Source: Aurantiacibacter rhizosphaerae (lineage in GTDB: Bacteria; Pseudomonadota; Alphaproteobacteria; Sphingomonadales; Sphingomonadaceae). From it: DNA of 64,000 bases. The stretch is from the NCBI RefSeq assembly GCF_009807005.1, contig NZ_WUBR01000004.1:62001-126000 (forward strand), in the 5' to 3' direction. The notes beneath the pieces were generated by a model that saw only the letters and a list, made by a program, of their open reading frames with translations, did no database searches and was not told the DNA's origin. This document shows positions 43,676-52,553 of the stretch, piece after piece. Position numbers and translations under genes: made by a program. The stretch's first letter is position 1. Each line of letters starts with the position of its first letter.

Positions 43676-45556
43676 TCAACCGGTGCGAGACCAATCCTTG
43701 CGACCACGCACCTGTTCCACAGGCTCTACCAATTGTGCATCTGGAAAATGGGTGCGCACGGCCTCCATCATCGGATGCGATTCCAGCCGCTGCTTCTGCG
43801 CCCGGCGCAGCGCCTCGTCCTGCTCCACCAAGGTTGGCGCGCCCTCGCCTTCGGTACGCTGGATGTCCCACCGCTCTCCGGTCAGTTCCAGCAGCGCCTG
43901 CTTGATCTCCGGCACGATGTTCTCTTCAAACCCATCCGGTTGAGCGAAGACCAGCTTGCCGGGGGCCAGTTCGATCACGCGCACCTGCATCCGCAGCTTG
44001 GTGGATAGCGACATGGCGTTGTGGAGGTGAGATTTATCCACCCGCTCCACCAGTTCCAGCCAGTTCAGCGCTTGCGGCGCGCCGCCCGATGGCGCGGCAT
44101 TGCTGCCGCCTCCTCCAGTGCCGCCGCTGGCAATGCCGCCCACAAGCGCCGCGTCTTTCAACTGTTTTGCCAGCTTGCCGGGATCGGGCATGTCGGCTGC
44201 ATGCAGCACGCGCAGCAGCGCCATCTGCGCCGCCACCAGGGGATCGGGTGCGGTGCGTACCTCGTCATGCCCCTTGATCAGCAATTGCCACAGGCGGTGG
44301 ACCTGGCCGGGGGACAGCTTCTGCGCCCACTCGCCCAGCGCCTCGCGCTCCTCCGCCGTGGAGGCATCCGCCTCCCCGCCGCCAACCTGTGTCACCGCGA
44401 TACGGTGGGTGAATTCCATCAGCGCGCGGATCAGCGCGAGCGGTTCAACGCCCAGTGCATATTGCTGATCGACGGCAGCCAGCAGGCCCTGAGGATTGCC
44501 TTCCAGCAAGTGCTGGAACAGCCTGCGCTGCGCGCCCTTGTCCGCAAGGCCCAGCATATCGCGCACCTTGGCCGCGCGCACGGTGGTGCCCGCCTCGCCC
44601 GCATCCAGATCCGCATGGGCAATCGCCTGGTCAAGGATGGAAAGCCCGTCGCGCACAGAGCCTTCGGCAGCATTGGCGATCATCGCCAGCGCCTCATCCT
44701 CTGCCTCCACGCCCTCTTTCCGGCAGATGCTGGCAAAGTGATCCTGCAGCATATCGCGCGGGATGCGCCTGAGATCGAACCGTTGCGTGCGGCTGAGCAC
44801 GGTGACGGGAAGCTTATCCACCTCCGTCGTGGCGAACAGGAATTTCACATGCGCCGGCGGTTCTTCCAGTGTCTTCAGCAGCGCGTTGAAGGCGTTGCGG
44901 GACAGCATGTGAACTTCGTCGATGATATAGATCTTGTAGCGCGCCGAAACGGCGGAATAACGCACCGCCTCGATAATTTCGCGCACGTCGTCCACGCCTG
45001 TGTGGCTGGCGGCGTCCATCTCGATCACGTCAATATGCCGGCCTTCTGCGATGGCCACGCAAGGCTCGCACACGCCGCAGGAATTGATCGTGGGGCCACC
45101 CTGCCCATCCGGGCCAATGCAATTGAGCGCCTTGGCGATCAGCCGCGCGGTGGAGGTTTTGCCCACCCCGCGGACGCCAGTCATCAAGAAGGCGTGGGCC
45201 AGCCGATCACGCTCTATCGCATTGCCCAGCGTGCGCACCATCGGTTCCTGCCCGATCAGTTCGCTGAAAGTCTGCGGACGGTATTTGCGCGCCAGCACGC
45301 GGTATGGCTGCGCTGCTGCGGGCTCTTCCGGCGCAGGCGTTGCTGGCACCGAAGGCTGCTCCACCGAAGGCGCCGGTGCCGGTTCCGGTGCTGGTTCTGT
45401 TGCTGGTGTTAATGCGGGCGCCGGTGCCGGTTCAGGATCGCCGAACATGGAGTTCTGGCCAGCCGCCTCCAGCTCTGTAGCGGAGGGCTTGGCGTTGTCC
45501 GCCTCGTCGTCACCCGCCCATGGGGGGGTATCCGGATTTTCCGGTGAATCACTCAT
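43676..45556 (-). CDS. dnaX: DNA polymerase III subunit gamma/tau
   Basis: Clamp-loader ATPase, 626 aa. The AAA+ core starts at YRVLARKYRP (about residue 85), with Walker A GVRGVGKTST (127-136), four zinc-binding Cys (CIGPDGQ...SCGVCEPC) and the DEVHM Walker B. Ahead of it is an 80-residue acidic then Pro/Ala-rich extension (PEPAPAPALTPATEPAPEPA) not found in E. coli. The C-terminal part should bind polymerase and helicase as tau. No A6-type slippery site was seen, so a gamma product is not predicted. It is followed by ybaB. Confidence 0.95.
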   Translation of the reverse strand: MSDSPENPDTPPWAGDDEADNAKPSATELEAAGQNSMFGDPEPAPAPALTPATEPAPEPAPAPSVEQPSVPATPAPEEPAAAQPYRVLARKYRPQTFSELIGQEPMVRTLGNAIERDRLAHAFLMTGVRGVGKTSTARLIAKALNCIGPDGQGGPTINSCGVCEPCVAIAEGRHIDVIEMDAASHTGVDDVREIIEAVRYSAVSARYKIYIIDEVHMLSRNAFNALLKTLEEPPAHVKFLFATTEVDKLPVTVLSRTQRFDLRRIPRDMLQDHFASICRKEGVEAEDEALAMIANAAEGSVRDGLSILDQAIAHADLDAGEAGTTVRAAKVRDMLGLADKGAQRRLFQHLLEGNPQGLLAAVDQQYALGVEPLALIRALMEFTHRIAVTQVGGGEADASTAEEREALGEWAQKLSPGQVHRLWQLLIKGHDEVRTAPDPLVAAQMALLRVLHAADMPDPGKLAKQLKDAALVGGIASGGTGGGGSNAAPSGGAPQALNWLELVERVDKSHLHNAMSLSTKLRMQVRVIELAPGKLVFAQPDGFEENIVPEIKQALLELTGERWDIQRTEGEGAPTLVEQDEALRRAQKQRLESHPMMEAVRTHFPDAQLVEPVEQVRGRKDWSRTG

Positions 45557-45614
45557 GCCGACAAAGGTAGGGCTTCACGCCGCGAATGTCATCGCAACAA
45601 TGTGGTGGATAAAG

Positions 45615-45708
45615 GAGCCGAGCGACCCGCTGCCATTTACCTGGGCTGCTACCTTCCGGTCCTGACCCGGTGAGCAAACGCGAACGTCCACCCGACTCCC
45701 GGTGGGCC
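45615..45708 (-). ncRNA. ffs: Signal recognition particle RNA (4.5S, small type)
   Basis: The minus strand contains the SRP hallmark GGTCAGGACCGGAAGGTA followed by GCAGCCC: the GGAA tetraloop and asymmetric symmetric-loop sequence bound by Ffh. Flanking sequences can pair into a single long hairpin of about 95 nt. The A-to-T change in GGAAGG[A/T]AGCAGCC is a known variation of the loop. Ends are estimated from the outer pairing and may be off by several bases. It lies just upstream of dnaX. Confidence 0.88.
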
Positions 45709-45773
45709 ATATGGCGAAGGTATCGGATTAGTTCAACAGCGAAGTGGCAATCCGCCACCCCTCGCTACAATTC

Positions 45774-46052
45774 CTACCTGAAGTTGTCGGCGTAGGCCTG
45801 AATCTTCAGCGTCTTGGGCGGAACCGAGTGGACGCGGGCGGAAATACCGTATTTCTCGGCATAGGCCTGCGCAGCCTCTGCCGAGGGGAATTTCAACTGC
45901 ACCTGCTGGCGCGTGTCACCACTGCCGGCCCAGCCCATCAGGGGATCGGGTCGCTTGGCTTCGGCGGGGACGAAATCCAGCACCCACTGGTCAACCAGTG
46001 CCTTGCCGGATTGCATGGCGCTTTTCGGGCGCTTGTAGATACGGGCTTCCAT
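45774..46052 (-). CDS. NDUFS4-like accessory subunit of Complex I
   Basis: Small (92 aa) homologue of the mitochondrial 18-kDa NADH:ubiquinone oxidoreductase subunit (ETC_C1_NDUFA4/NDUFS4). ARIYKRPKSAMQSGKA at the start, WVLDFVP, DPLMGWAGSGDT.QQVQLKFPS, and the terminal YADNFR are the family signatures. It is found in alphaproteobacteria as an assembly or stability subunit. It is not near nuo genes but between SRP RNA and hrpB. The ATG at 46052 is preferred over longer in-frame starts that overlap hrpB. Confidence 0.9.
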   Translation of the reverse strand: MEARIYKRPKSAMQSGKALVDQWVLDFVPAEAKRPDPLMGWAGSGDTRQQVQLKFPSAEAAQAYAEKYGISARVHSVPPKTLKIQAYADNFR

Positions 46053-46069
46053 AGTCACGGGCAGATAAT

Positions 46070-48520
46070 TCAACCGCTGCCTTTTGAAAAGGCGTTCTTG
46101 GTCTTCAGGCTCGGTTTTTCGGCCCATGGTTCATCCGGCCAGCGATGTTTGGGGTAGCGGCCCTTCATATCCTTGCGCACATCGTCCCAGCTTCCGCGCC
46201 AGAATGCAGGCAGATCGCGGGTGGATTGAATTGGACGGCCCGCCGGGCTGGTAAGCTTCAGCAGCAGCGGCGTTGTGCCGATCATCGGATGGCGTTCCAG
46301 CCCGAACAGCGCCTGCACGCGCACCTCCACCGATGGCGCATCATCGCCTGCATAATCAATTGGGTGGGTCGATCCTGCCGGACTGGTGAAATGGCGCGGC
46401 GCGGCCTTGTCCAGCATCTGCCTTTCATCCCAGGACAGCAGGTTCAGCGCAGCTTCGGCAAAGCGCGAGGCCGGGATATCGAGATTGCGCCGCCCTTCCA
46501 GCAATGGCACCAGCCACTCGTCCGCGCGGTCTGCTAATTTGCTTTGCGAAAGCGCTTCGACCCCCGCAAAGCGCGCCCTTGCCAACAGATCCTTCGGCAG
46601 CAATGTCCCCAATTGCTCCACAGCCTTTTCCACAAGGATGTCCACAATCGCCTCAGGATCTGGATCGGGGTCCGGCCCGGTGGAAAGCGTGATTGCACCA
46701 AGTCGCCTTTCCCGCCGCGCCTCTACGCGCTTTTCGCTGGCATTCCAGCGGGCTACGGTCCGCTCTTCAATCAAATGCGCAAGGTGCTGTTCCACATCGG
46801 TGCGAGACAATTGCGCGGCGGCCGTGATCCGCGCGCCCTTGGCTTGCCCGGTTGCATCGGCAATCACCATCCATTCCGCGCGGGCCAGCGGTGATGCCGC
46901 ATCCAGCATGAAGCCGCGCCCGCCTGCCGAAGCCCATTGCTCCCCCGACTGGCCGCGCCGCCGCGCAATAAAATCAGGCCGTGCGAAGGCGAGGAACAGC
47001 GCCGGGTCCTGCGCCCTGTCCTCCGCCCTTCCCTCTGGCCGGCCCACCAGCCTTTCTGCTGCCCGCGCCCACCGCTGCGCCAGCGTGCGCGAAGTATCCG
47101 CTCGCTTGCCCCGATCGGCGTTCCAGCGGGAGAGGCGCTGCAACAAATCTTCGCCGCGGCCACCCAGCCCGCGTTCCTGTGCCAGCAACACCAGCCTTGC
47201 CGCATCCTCTGCCTGACCGGCCTGAGCGCCAAACAGCACGGCAGCCCCGCCTTCGGGATCAAGCGGAAGCGCGGCAATTTTCTCCCCCCAAGGCGTGATG
47301 GCACCGGAAGCATTCAGCGCGCCCAGCTTTGCCAGCCGCTCTCTGGCGGAAGCGACTGAGGCTGCTGGCGGCATGTCCAGCCATTGCAGGCTGGCAGGAT
47401 CGGCCACGCCCCACCGCGCCAGGTTGAGCACCAGTGGCGCAAGATCGGATGTCAGCATTTCCGGCGCATCGAATTCCGGCCTGCCCGCATGGCCTGCCTC
47501 TTCCCACAATCGATAGGCGACACCCGGACCCGTGCGCGCGGCGCGCCCTGCCCTTTGCGCCGCCGCGGCCTGACTGGCGCGCTGGGTAAGAAGGTGCGTC
47601 GTGCCTGCGGCCTTGTCGAACTCTGCCCGCCGCGCCAGGCCGCTGTCCACCACCACCGATACGCCTTCCAGCGTCAGCGATGTTTCGGCAATGCTGGTGG
47701 CCAGAACGATGCGGCGGTGGCCGTCGGGATCGCGGCGGATGGCAGCGCGCTGATCCTGCGGCTGCACCTGCCCGTGCAAGGGCAGGATCGGGACGCCGAA
47801 AAGCTTTTCCGCCAACCGCTCCCGCGTGCGCGCTATCTCTCCCACACCGGGAAGGAAGGCCAGGATATCGCCCTCCTCCTGCCGCCATGCCTGCAATACG
47901 GCAGAGGTCATCGCCGCCTCTATCCGTTGTTCAGGCCGAGCACCAAGCCACTCTATTCGCAGGGGAAACGCCTTTCCCTCGCTTTCTATTACAGGTGTGC
48001 CTTCGCCCATCAGGCGGGCAAATCGCGCACCATCGATCGTGGCAGACATCACGCAAATGCGCAGGTCTTCTCGCAGCACCTGCTGGCTTTCCAGCGCCAG
48101 CGCCAGGCCAAGGTCGCTATCGAGGTGCCGCTCATGCGCCTCGTCAAACAGGATCGCGGAAATGCCCTCCAGCTCCTGGTCTTCCAGCAGGCGGTTCACC
48201 AGGATCGCCTCTGTCACCACCAAGATGCGCGTGGCCTTGCTCTGCTTGCTGTCCAGCCGGGTGAGGTAGCCGACCCGCTCGCCCGGTTTCTCTCCCAGCA
48301 TGGCGGCAATCCGCTCTGCCGCGGCGCGCGCGGCAACGCGGCGTGGGGATGTCAGGATGATCTGGCCGCTGCACCATGCTTCACCCAGCAGCGCGGGCGC
48401 GACCGCAGTGGTCTTGCCCGCACCCGGCGGCGCCACCAGCACCGCGCTGCTGCACGCGCGCAAGCTGCTGAGCAGATCGGGCAGGACGGCGTGGATGGGA
48501 AGGCTATCGGACACGCGCAT
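46070..48520 (-). CDS. hrpB: ATP-dependent helicase HrpB
   Basis: DEAH-box helicase of the HrpB family, 816 aa. Walker A APPGAGKTT (30-38), the DEAH box in FDEAHERHLDSDLG, SATIDG as motif III, and motifs V/VI (ATSIAETSLTLEGV, QRAGRAARTGPG) are all present. The C-terminal HrpB domain follows and ends WPDEPWAEKPSLKTKNAF. The cellular role in most bacteria is unknown, although RNA-related. Of several in-frame starts, the ATG at 48520 gives the normal N-terminus; the longer frame runs antisense to the lipoprotein gene. Confidence 0.93.
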   Translation of the reverse strand: MRVSDSLPIHAVLPDLLSSLRACSSAVLVAPPGAGKTTAVAPALLGEAWCSGQIILTSPRRVAARAAAERIAAMLGEKPGERVGYLTRLDSKQSKATRILVVTEAILVNRLLEDQELEGISAILFDEAHERHLDSDLGLALALESQQVLREDLRICVMSATIDGARFARLMGEGTPVIESEGKAFPLRIEWLGARPEQRIEAAMTSAVLQAWRQEEGDILAFLPGVGEIARTRERLAEKLFGVPILPLHGQVQPQDQRAAIRRDPDGHRRIVLATSIAETSLTLEGVSVVVDSGLARRAEFDKAAGTTHLLTQRASQAAAAQRAGRAARTGPGVAYRLWEEAGHAGRPEFDAPEMLTSDLAPLVLNLARWGVADPASLQWLDMPPAASVASARERLAKLGALNASGAITPWGEKIAALPLDPEGGAAVLFGAQAGQAEDAARLVLLAQERGLGGRGEDLLQRLSRWNADRGKRADTSRTLAQRWARAAERLVGRPEGRAEDRAQDPALFLAFARPDFIARRRGQSGEQWASAGGRGFMLDAASPLARAEWMVIADATGQAKGARITAAAQLSRTDVEQHLAHLIEERTVARWNASEKRVEARRERRLGAITLSTGPDPDPDPEAIVDILVEKAVEQLGTLLPKDLLARARFAGVEALSQSKLADRADEWLVPLLEGRRNLDIPASRFAEAALNLLSWDERQMLDKAAPRHFTSPAGSTHPIDYAGDDAPSVEVRVQALFGLERHPMIGTTPLLLKLTSPAGRPIQSTRDLPAFWRGSWDDVRKDMKGRYPKHRWPDEPWAEKPSLKTKNAFSKGSG

Positions 48521-48586
48521 CCCATCGCACAACTGCGCGGCCCATGCAGCCCCGAAACCGCCCCTGAAGCATGAATTGGCGCAAGG

Positions 48587-48594
48587 ATGGTTAA
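48587..48594 (-). promoter_or_regulatory. TTAACCAT motif in the hrpB/lipoprotein divergent region
   Basis: TTAACCAT on the minus strand in the 166-bp divergent intergenic region, same octamer as at 20217. CtrA half-site-like; weak on its own. Confidence 0.25.
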
Positions 48595-48686
48595 CTGATA
48601 TACCCCGCAGCAGGGGCGCAAAACCAGATGCTTCGCAGGCCGGAATACCGGCGGCGAGCTGTAGTTTTGTTTTGAAGGGGAAAAAC

Positions 48687-49502
48687 ATGAAAAAGATGAT
48701 GACGGCGCTTGCCGCAATTGCACTGCCCATGGGCCTGGTGGCCTGCGGCGATGCCGATGATACCGATGTAACGGCCGAGGCGCCGGCTTCGGACGGCACG
48801 ATCAGCGGCGAATGGATGGCCGATGTGGATTCCGCACAGTTCGAGAATGACAATCGCGACTACGTCCTCTCGAACGGCACGTTTTCGTGCAACAGTTGCA
48901 ACCCGCCTTATGAAGTGACGGCCAATGGCGAATGGCAGACGGTGGATCGGCCAGGCGTCGATTCGATGATGGTGGAACAGGTGGACGACAACACGGTGCG
49001 CGCCGCATTTCGCTATGGTGACAAGGATCTTGGCTCCTCCACATGGACCGTCAGCGATGACGGGCAGACATTGACGAGCGAATTCAACGATACTTCAGGC
49101 GATGAAGCCGTCACCGGAAGCGAAACATTCACCCGCACTGCAGACGGGCCCGATGGGTCTCACGCCATGTCCGGCCAGTGGGCCTTCTCCGACATCGGCG
49201 ACATGAGCGATGCGGGCCTGCGCTTCTCATACAATGTGGAGGGTGATCAGTTCACCAGCTCTGGCAATGGCAGCAGCTACACGGCCACATTGGGCGGTGA
49301 TCCGGTTCCGGTCGAGGGCAGCAATTCCAACGTCATGGTTGCCGTGGAGCAGACCGGAGACAATTCATATCGCGAAACCTATTCACGCGATGGTGAAGCG
49401 CTTTCGGTCGTCGAAGTTTCGGTTGATGGCGATACGCTGTCCGCAGTCAGCACCGATCAACGCGATGACAGTGTCCTGCGCTACACGGCGCAGCGCCAGT
49501 AA
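48687..49502 (+). CDS. Putative lipoprotein, unknown function
   Basis: 271 aa with AAGGGG 6 nt before the ATG. The signal peptide MKKMMTALAAIALPMGLVAC ends in a lipobox-like VAC, so a lipoprotein is likely. The mature part is acidic and Thr/Ser/Asp-rich with repeating beta-strand-like units (SGEWMADVDSAQ and SGQWAFSDIGDMS begin two similar halves; SETFTRTADG is between). A CNSCNPPYEV motif could bind metal or form a disulfide. No family is recognised. It is divergent from hrpB and ends at a good terminator. Confidence 0.75.
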   Translation: MKKMMTALAAIALPMGLVACGDADDTDVTAEAPASDGTISGEWMADVDSAQFENDNRDYVLSNGTFSCNSCNPPYEVTANGEWQTVDRPGVDSMMVEQVDDNTVRAAFRYGDKDLGSSTWTVSDDGQTLTSEFNDTSGDEAVTGSETFTRTADGPDGSHAMSGQWAFSDIGDMSDAGLRFSYNVEGDQFTSSGNGSSYTATLGGDPVPVEGSNSNVMVAVEQTGDNSYRETYSRDGEALSVVEVSVDGDTLSAVSTDQRDDSVLRYTAQRQ

Positions 49503-49538
49503 CAGCGCTAGTAACAGCGGCGAACGCTAAGGAAATGA

Positions 49539-49572
49539 ACCCCGGCTCTTTTCGAAGGGTCGGGGTTTTTTC
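49539..49572 (+). terminator. Rho-independent terminator after the lipoprotein gene
   Basis: AACCCCG (49539-49545) pairs with CGGGGTT (49562-49568), followed by a run of Ts; the interior has additional partial pairing (CTTTTCGAAG). Confidence 0.85.
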
Positions 49573-49575
49573 TGG

Positions 49576-50598
49576 CTAGTAGCCGCGCGCTACGGCGAAT
49601 TGGGCGGCTTCCACCATCGCCCGCCGTGCAGCAGAATCAGGGAAGATCGACAGCGCATCGCAGGCACGCTGCGCGTAATGGCGCGCACGGTCCCGCGTGG
49701 CGGTGACGCAATCGTGCTTGCGGATCAGGTCCACCGCATGGGCCAGATCCTCATCCTCGATACTGAAACCGGCGATGGCATCCTGCCAGAAGCGGCGCTC
49801 TTCCTCATTACCGCGCGCATAGGCCAGGATGACGGGCAGCGTCATCTTGCCTTCGCGGAAATCGTCCCCGCGATCCTTGCCCATTTCGGCTGCCTCGGAA
49901 TCATAATCGATCGCATCGTCCACCAGCTGGAAGGCGATGCCCAGGTTCCGGCCATAGGAATCGAGCGCCAGTTCCTCTTCCTCGCTCTTTTCCGCGACAA
50001 CGGCGGAAATCCGGCTGGCGGCGGCGAACAAGGCTGCGGTCTTCGCGCCGATAATGGTGAGGTAGCGTTCCTCGCTCGTCTCGATCTTGCGCTGCGCGGT
50101 CAACTGGTCAACCTCGCCCTGCGCGATGATGGCACTGGCGCCTGAAAGGATTTTCAGAACCTTCAGGCTGCCGTCTTCCACCATGAGTTCGAAAGCGCGG
50201 GAAAACAGGAAATCGCCCACCAGAACGGTGGCGGGATTGCCGTAAACTATGTTGGCGGCGGATTTACCGCGGCGCATTTCGCTGCCGTCCACCACATCAT
50301 CATGCAGCAGTGTGGCGGTGTGGATGAATTCCACCGCAGCGGCCAGCTTGTGATGGCGCGTGCCCTGGTATCCCACCACTTCTGCACCTGCCAGCGTCAG
50401 CATCGGGCGCATGCGTTTGCCCCCGCCCGCGATCAGGTGGCCTGCCAGCGCCGGGATCAGCGGAATTTCGCTCTGCATCCTGTCCAGAATGATGGAATTC
50501 ACCGAGTTCATCGATGTTGCCGTCAGGGACAGGATCGGCGTCAACGTCGGGGGAGACGTATCCGGGGCGCGCTTAATGGGGACCACGTTGTCGCTCAT
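49576..50598 (-). CDS. ispB: Polyprenyl diphosphate synthase (IspB-type)
   Basis: trans-Prenyltransferase that makes the long isoprenoid side chain of ubiquinone (Q10 in this order). The 340-aa protein has both Asp-rich motifs: DDVVD (100-104) in LLHDDVVDGSEMRRG and DDAID in QLVDDAIDYD (around 230). GGGKRMRPML is the IPP-binding motif. The frame is open upstream; the ATG at 50598 gives the usual length. Chain length cannot be read off with certainty. Confidence 0.93.
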   Translation of the reverse strand: MSDNVVPIKRAPDTSPPTLTPILSLTATSMNSVNSIILDRMQSEIPLIPALAGHLIAGGGKRMRPMLTLAGAEVVGYQGTRHHKLAAAVEFIHTATLLHDDVVDGSEMRRGKSAANIVYGNPATVLVGDFLFSRAFELMVEDGSLKVLKILSGASAIIAQGEVDQLTAQRKIETSEERYLTIIGAKTAALFAAASRISAVVAEKSEEEELALDSYGRNLGIAFQLVDDAIDYDSEAAEMGKDRGDDFREGKMTLPVILAYARGNEEERRFWQDAIAGFSIEDEDLAHAVDLIRKHDCVTATRDRARHYAQRACDALSIFPDSAARRAMVEAAQFAVARGY

Positions 50599-50662
50599 GC
50601 GGCTCTCAATGGGGATGCACAGGGGTGTTGGCAAGCCAACATTTCTCGCGCAAGAGGGGCTG

Positions 50663-50995
50663 ATGCCAAGCCACCCTATGCAGCCGCAACCGATTGACCC
50701 GATGGCCGAAGAAAATTCTGACCAGATCCTCGCCAGTTTCCGCAAAAGTATCGACAATATCGATGCCGCTTTGATCCACATGCTGGCAGAGCGATTCCGA
50801 ATCACGCAGGCTGTGGGCGAGTATAAGGCGAAGACGAAACTTCCCCCTGCCGACCCAGGGCGCGAGGCCAGTCAGATCGCACGTTTGCGCAATCTGGCGA
50901 TCGATGCCGATCTTGATCCGGAATTCAGCGAGAAGTTCATCCGCTTCGTGATCGACGAGGTTATCCGGCACCACCGCATCGCGCGCGGTGACTGA
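50663..50995 (+). CDS. Chorismate mutase, AroQ class
   Basis: 110-aa all-helical chorismate mutase (chorismate to prephenate). Helix 1 has RKSIDNIDAALIHMLAERF, with the R and conserved L/N positions of AroQ; VGEYKAKTKLPPADPGRE contains the active-site Lys and the DPxRE motif; EFSEKFIRFVIDEVIRHHR is the third helix. No fused dehydratase or DAHP-synthase domain. GAGGGG lies near the ATG; downstream in-frame ATGs (50678, 50702) remain possible. Divergent from ispB with a 64-bp spacer. Confidence 0.87.
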   Translation: MPSHPMQPQPIDPMAEENSDQILASFRKSIDNIDAALIHMLAERFRITQAVGEYKAKTKLPPADPGREASQIARLRNLAIDADLDPEFSEKFIRFVIDEVIRHHRIARGD

Positions 50996-51022
50996 TTGTC
51001 CCTCGAATTGAATACGCGCGAC

Positions 51023-51049
51023 GGAACTCTTTTACCCAACGAGGCGTTT
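51023..51049 (+). promoter_or_regulatory. EcfG-type (general stress response) promoter
   Basis: GGAAC (51023-51027), exactly 17 nt, CGTTT (51045-51049): a perfect match to the alphaproteobacterial EcfG consensus GGAAC-N16/17-CGTT. The predicted start site is near 51056, so the mRNA would begin only a few nt before the ATG at 51060. Confidence 0.8.
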
Positions 51050-51059
51050 CGCCAGCGAA

Positions 51060-52160
51060 ATGGACAAAACAAAAGATAACAAGGCAGGGCAGATGTCCAA
51101 GGGGAGCGGGCAGGCGTACCACGCCGGGCCCAGCTTCGACGCCAGTCCTGAACGCTTTCGCGAAGCGCATCCGGACGATCAGTTTTCCGGTGCATCCGGC
51201 GTCTTGTTCGAACAGGCCATGGCGCAAACGCGCATGGCAATCTGCCTGACGGACCCGAATCAGGACGATCAGCCCATCGTCTTTGCCAACCGCGCCTTTC
51301 GAGAGCTGACCGGTTATTCCGAAGAAGAAATCATCGGCAACAATTGCCGCTTCCTCCAAGGGCCGGAATCCGATCCGGCTGCCATCGCGAAAATCCGCAC
51401 CGCGATCGAGGAAGAAGACGTCACCGTCGTGGAATTGATCAATTATCGCAAGAACGGCGAGAAATTCTGGAACGCCCTGCATATCGGGCCGATCTACGAT
51501 AACGACGGAAAGCTGTTGTATCTGTTCGGCAGCCAGTGGGATGTGTCGGACGTGCGCGCCGCGCGGGCGGAGGAGCTTTATGCCAAGGAAATGGCGCGAG
51601 AGCTTTCACACCGCATGAAGAACATGTTCGCCGTAATTTCCGGCATCGTGAACATCACCGGTCGGATGCGCGGCGTGGAAAGCGAAGCGCGCGAAATCAA
51701 CAACCGGGTGCAGGCTCTTGGCCGCGCTTATGAAACCACGCTGGACGAGGCATCGAGCGGGAACATCCAGATCGGCGAGGCCATCCGCGCCATACTGGAG
51801 CCCTATGATCTGGGCACGGGTAGACTGATTCTTAAGGGAAACGGTGCCAAGGTCCCTTTCAATGTGGTGTCCGGAGTGGGCGTTACCCTTCATGAGCTTG
51901 CGGCCAATGCCGAACGGCATGGTGCGTGGTCTCGCGAAACCGGACGTGTCGAAGTGGATTGGCGCATGGCGGGCGAGAAACGCGATGAACTGGTTGTCTC
52001 GTGGCTGGAACGCGGCGGCCCACCCGTTTCGCCCCCGCGTGAAGACCTGGGATCGGGCAATGCGATCATAGACCGCCTGGTGAGACATTCCGACGGAACC
52101 ATCCAGCGTGACTGGAATACAGATGGCCTGCACGTCACCATTACTTTTCCTGCCAGCTAG
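51060..52160 (+). CDS. Blue-light LOV sensor histidine kinase (HWE family)
   Basis: 366-aa soluble kinase. The LOV domain (about 50-165) has the photoactive C96 in NNCRFLQ, flavin contacts N128 and N138, and Q159 in GSQWDVS. The kinase is of the HWE/HisKA_2 type: H184 in RELSHRMKN, the N-box LHELAANAERHGA, and WLE in VSWLERGG. It matches the short LOV-HWE kinases known from Erythrobacter. If the EcfG-type promoter is used, the leader is about 4 nt; the in-frame ATG at 51093 (with AAGGCAGGG upstream) is a possible alternative start. A response regulator follows at 14 bp. Confidence 0.94.
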   Translation: MDKTKDNKAGQMSKGSGQAYHAGPSFDASPERFREAHPDDQFSGASGVLFEQAMAQTRMAICLTDPNQDDQPIVFANRAFRELTGYSEEEIIGNNCRFLQGPESDPAAIAKIRTAIEEEDVTVVELINYRKNGEKFWNALHIGPIYDNDGKLLYLFGSQWDVSDVRAARAEELYAKEMARELSHRMKNMFAVISGIVNITGRMRGVESEAREINNRVQALGRAYETTLDEASSGNIQIGEAIRAILEPYDLGTGRLILKGNGAKVPFNVVSGVGVTLHELAANAERHGAWSRETGRVEVDWRMAGEKRDELVVSWLERGGPPVSPPREDLGSGNAIIDRLVRHSDGTIQRDWNTDGLHVTITFPAS

Positions 52161-52174
52161 AAGAGAACAGAACA

Positions 52175-52537
52175 ATGTCGAACCCAACGATTCTCCTGCT
52201 GGAAGATGAACCTCTTATCCTGATGGATCTGGAATTTGCCGCTGAAGACCATGGCTGCAAAGTTTTCTGCGCATCCGAAGTGGCGAAGGCACTGGCCCAT
52301 CTGGAACAGCAATCCATCGATGTTGCCATTCTGGATGTGACTTTGAAGGGCACCGAGAATTGCGTGCCCGTGGCAGAGGAACTGGATCGCCGCGGCATTC
52401 CCTATCTGCTTCATTCGGGTGATCTGAACCGGGCTGATGAACGAGTTCGCAATCTGGGCGCGATGCACCTGCCCAAGCCTGCAGATTCCGGACATGTGAT
52501 CGAAACCGCGCTGAATTTGCTGAAAGAAAACGCCTAG
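52175..52537 (+). CDS. Single-domain response regulator paired with LOV kinase
   Basis: 120-aa receiver with no output domain. The acidic pair is in LLLEDEP, the phosphorylated Asp is D54 in AILDVTLKG, the switch Ser is S81 in LLHSGDL, and K101 is in LPKPAD. It probably receives phosphate from the LOV kinase, as with LovR-like proteins of Caulobacter and Erythrobacter, where such receivers act as sinks or relay to the PhyR general-stress pathway. It is on the same transcript, 14 bp after the kinase. Confidence 0.92.
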   Translation: MSNPTILLLEDEPLILMDLEFAAEDHGCKVFCASEVAKALAHLEQQSIDVAILDVTLKGTENCVPVAEELDRRGIPYLLHSGDLNRADERVRNLGAMHLPKPADSGHVIETALNLLKENA

Positions 52538-52553
52538 CGTTAGTCGCGGTTTG

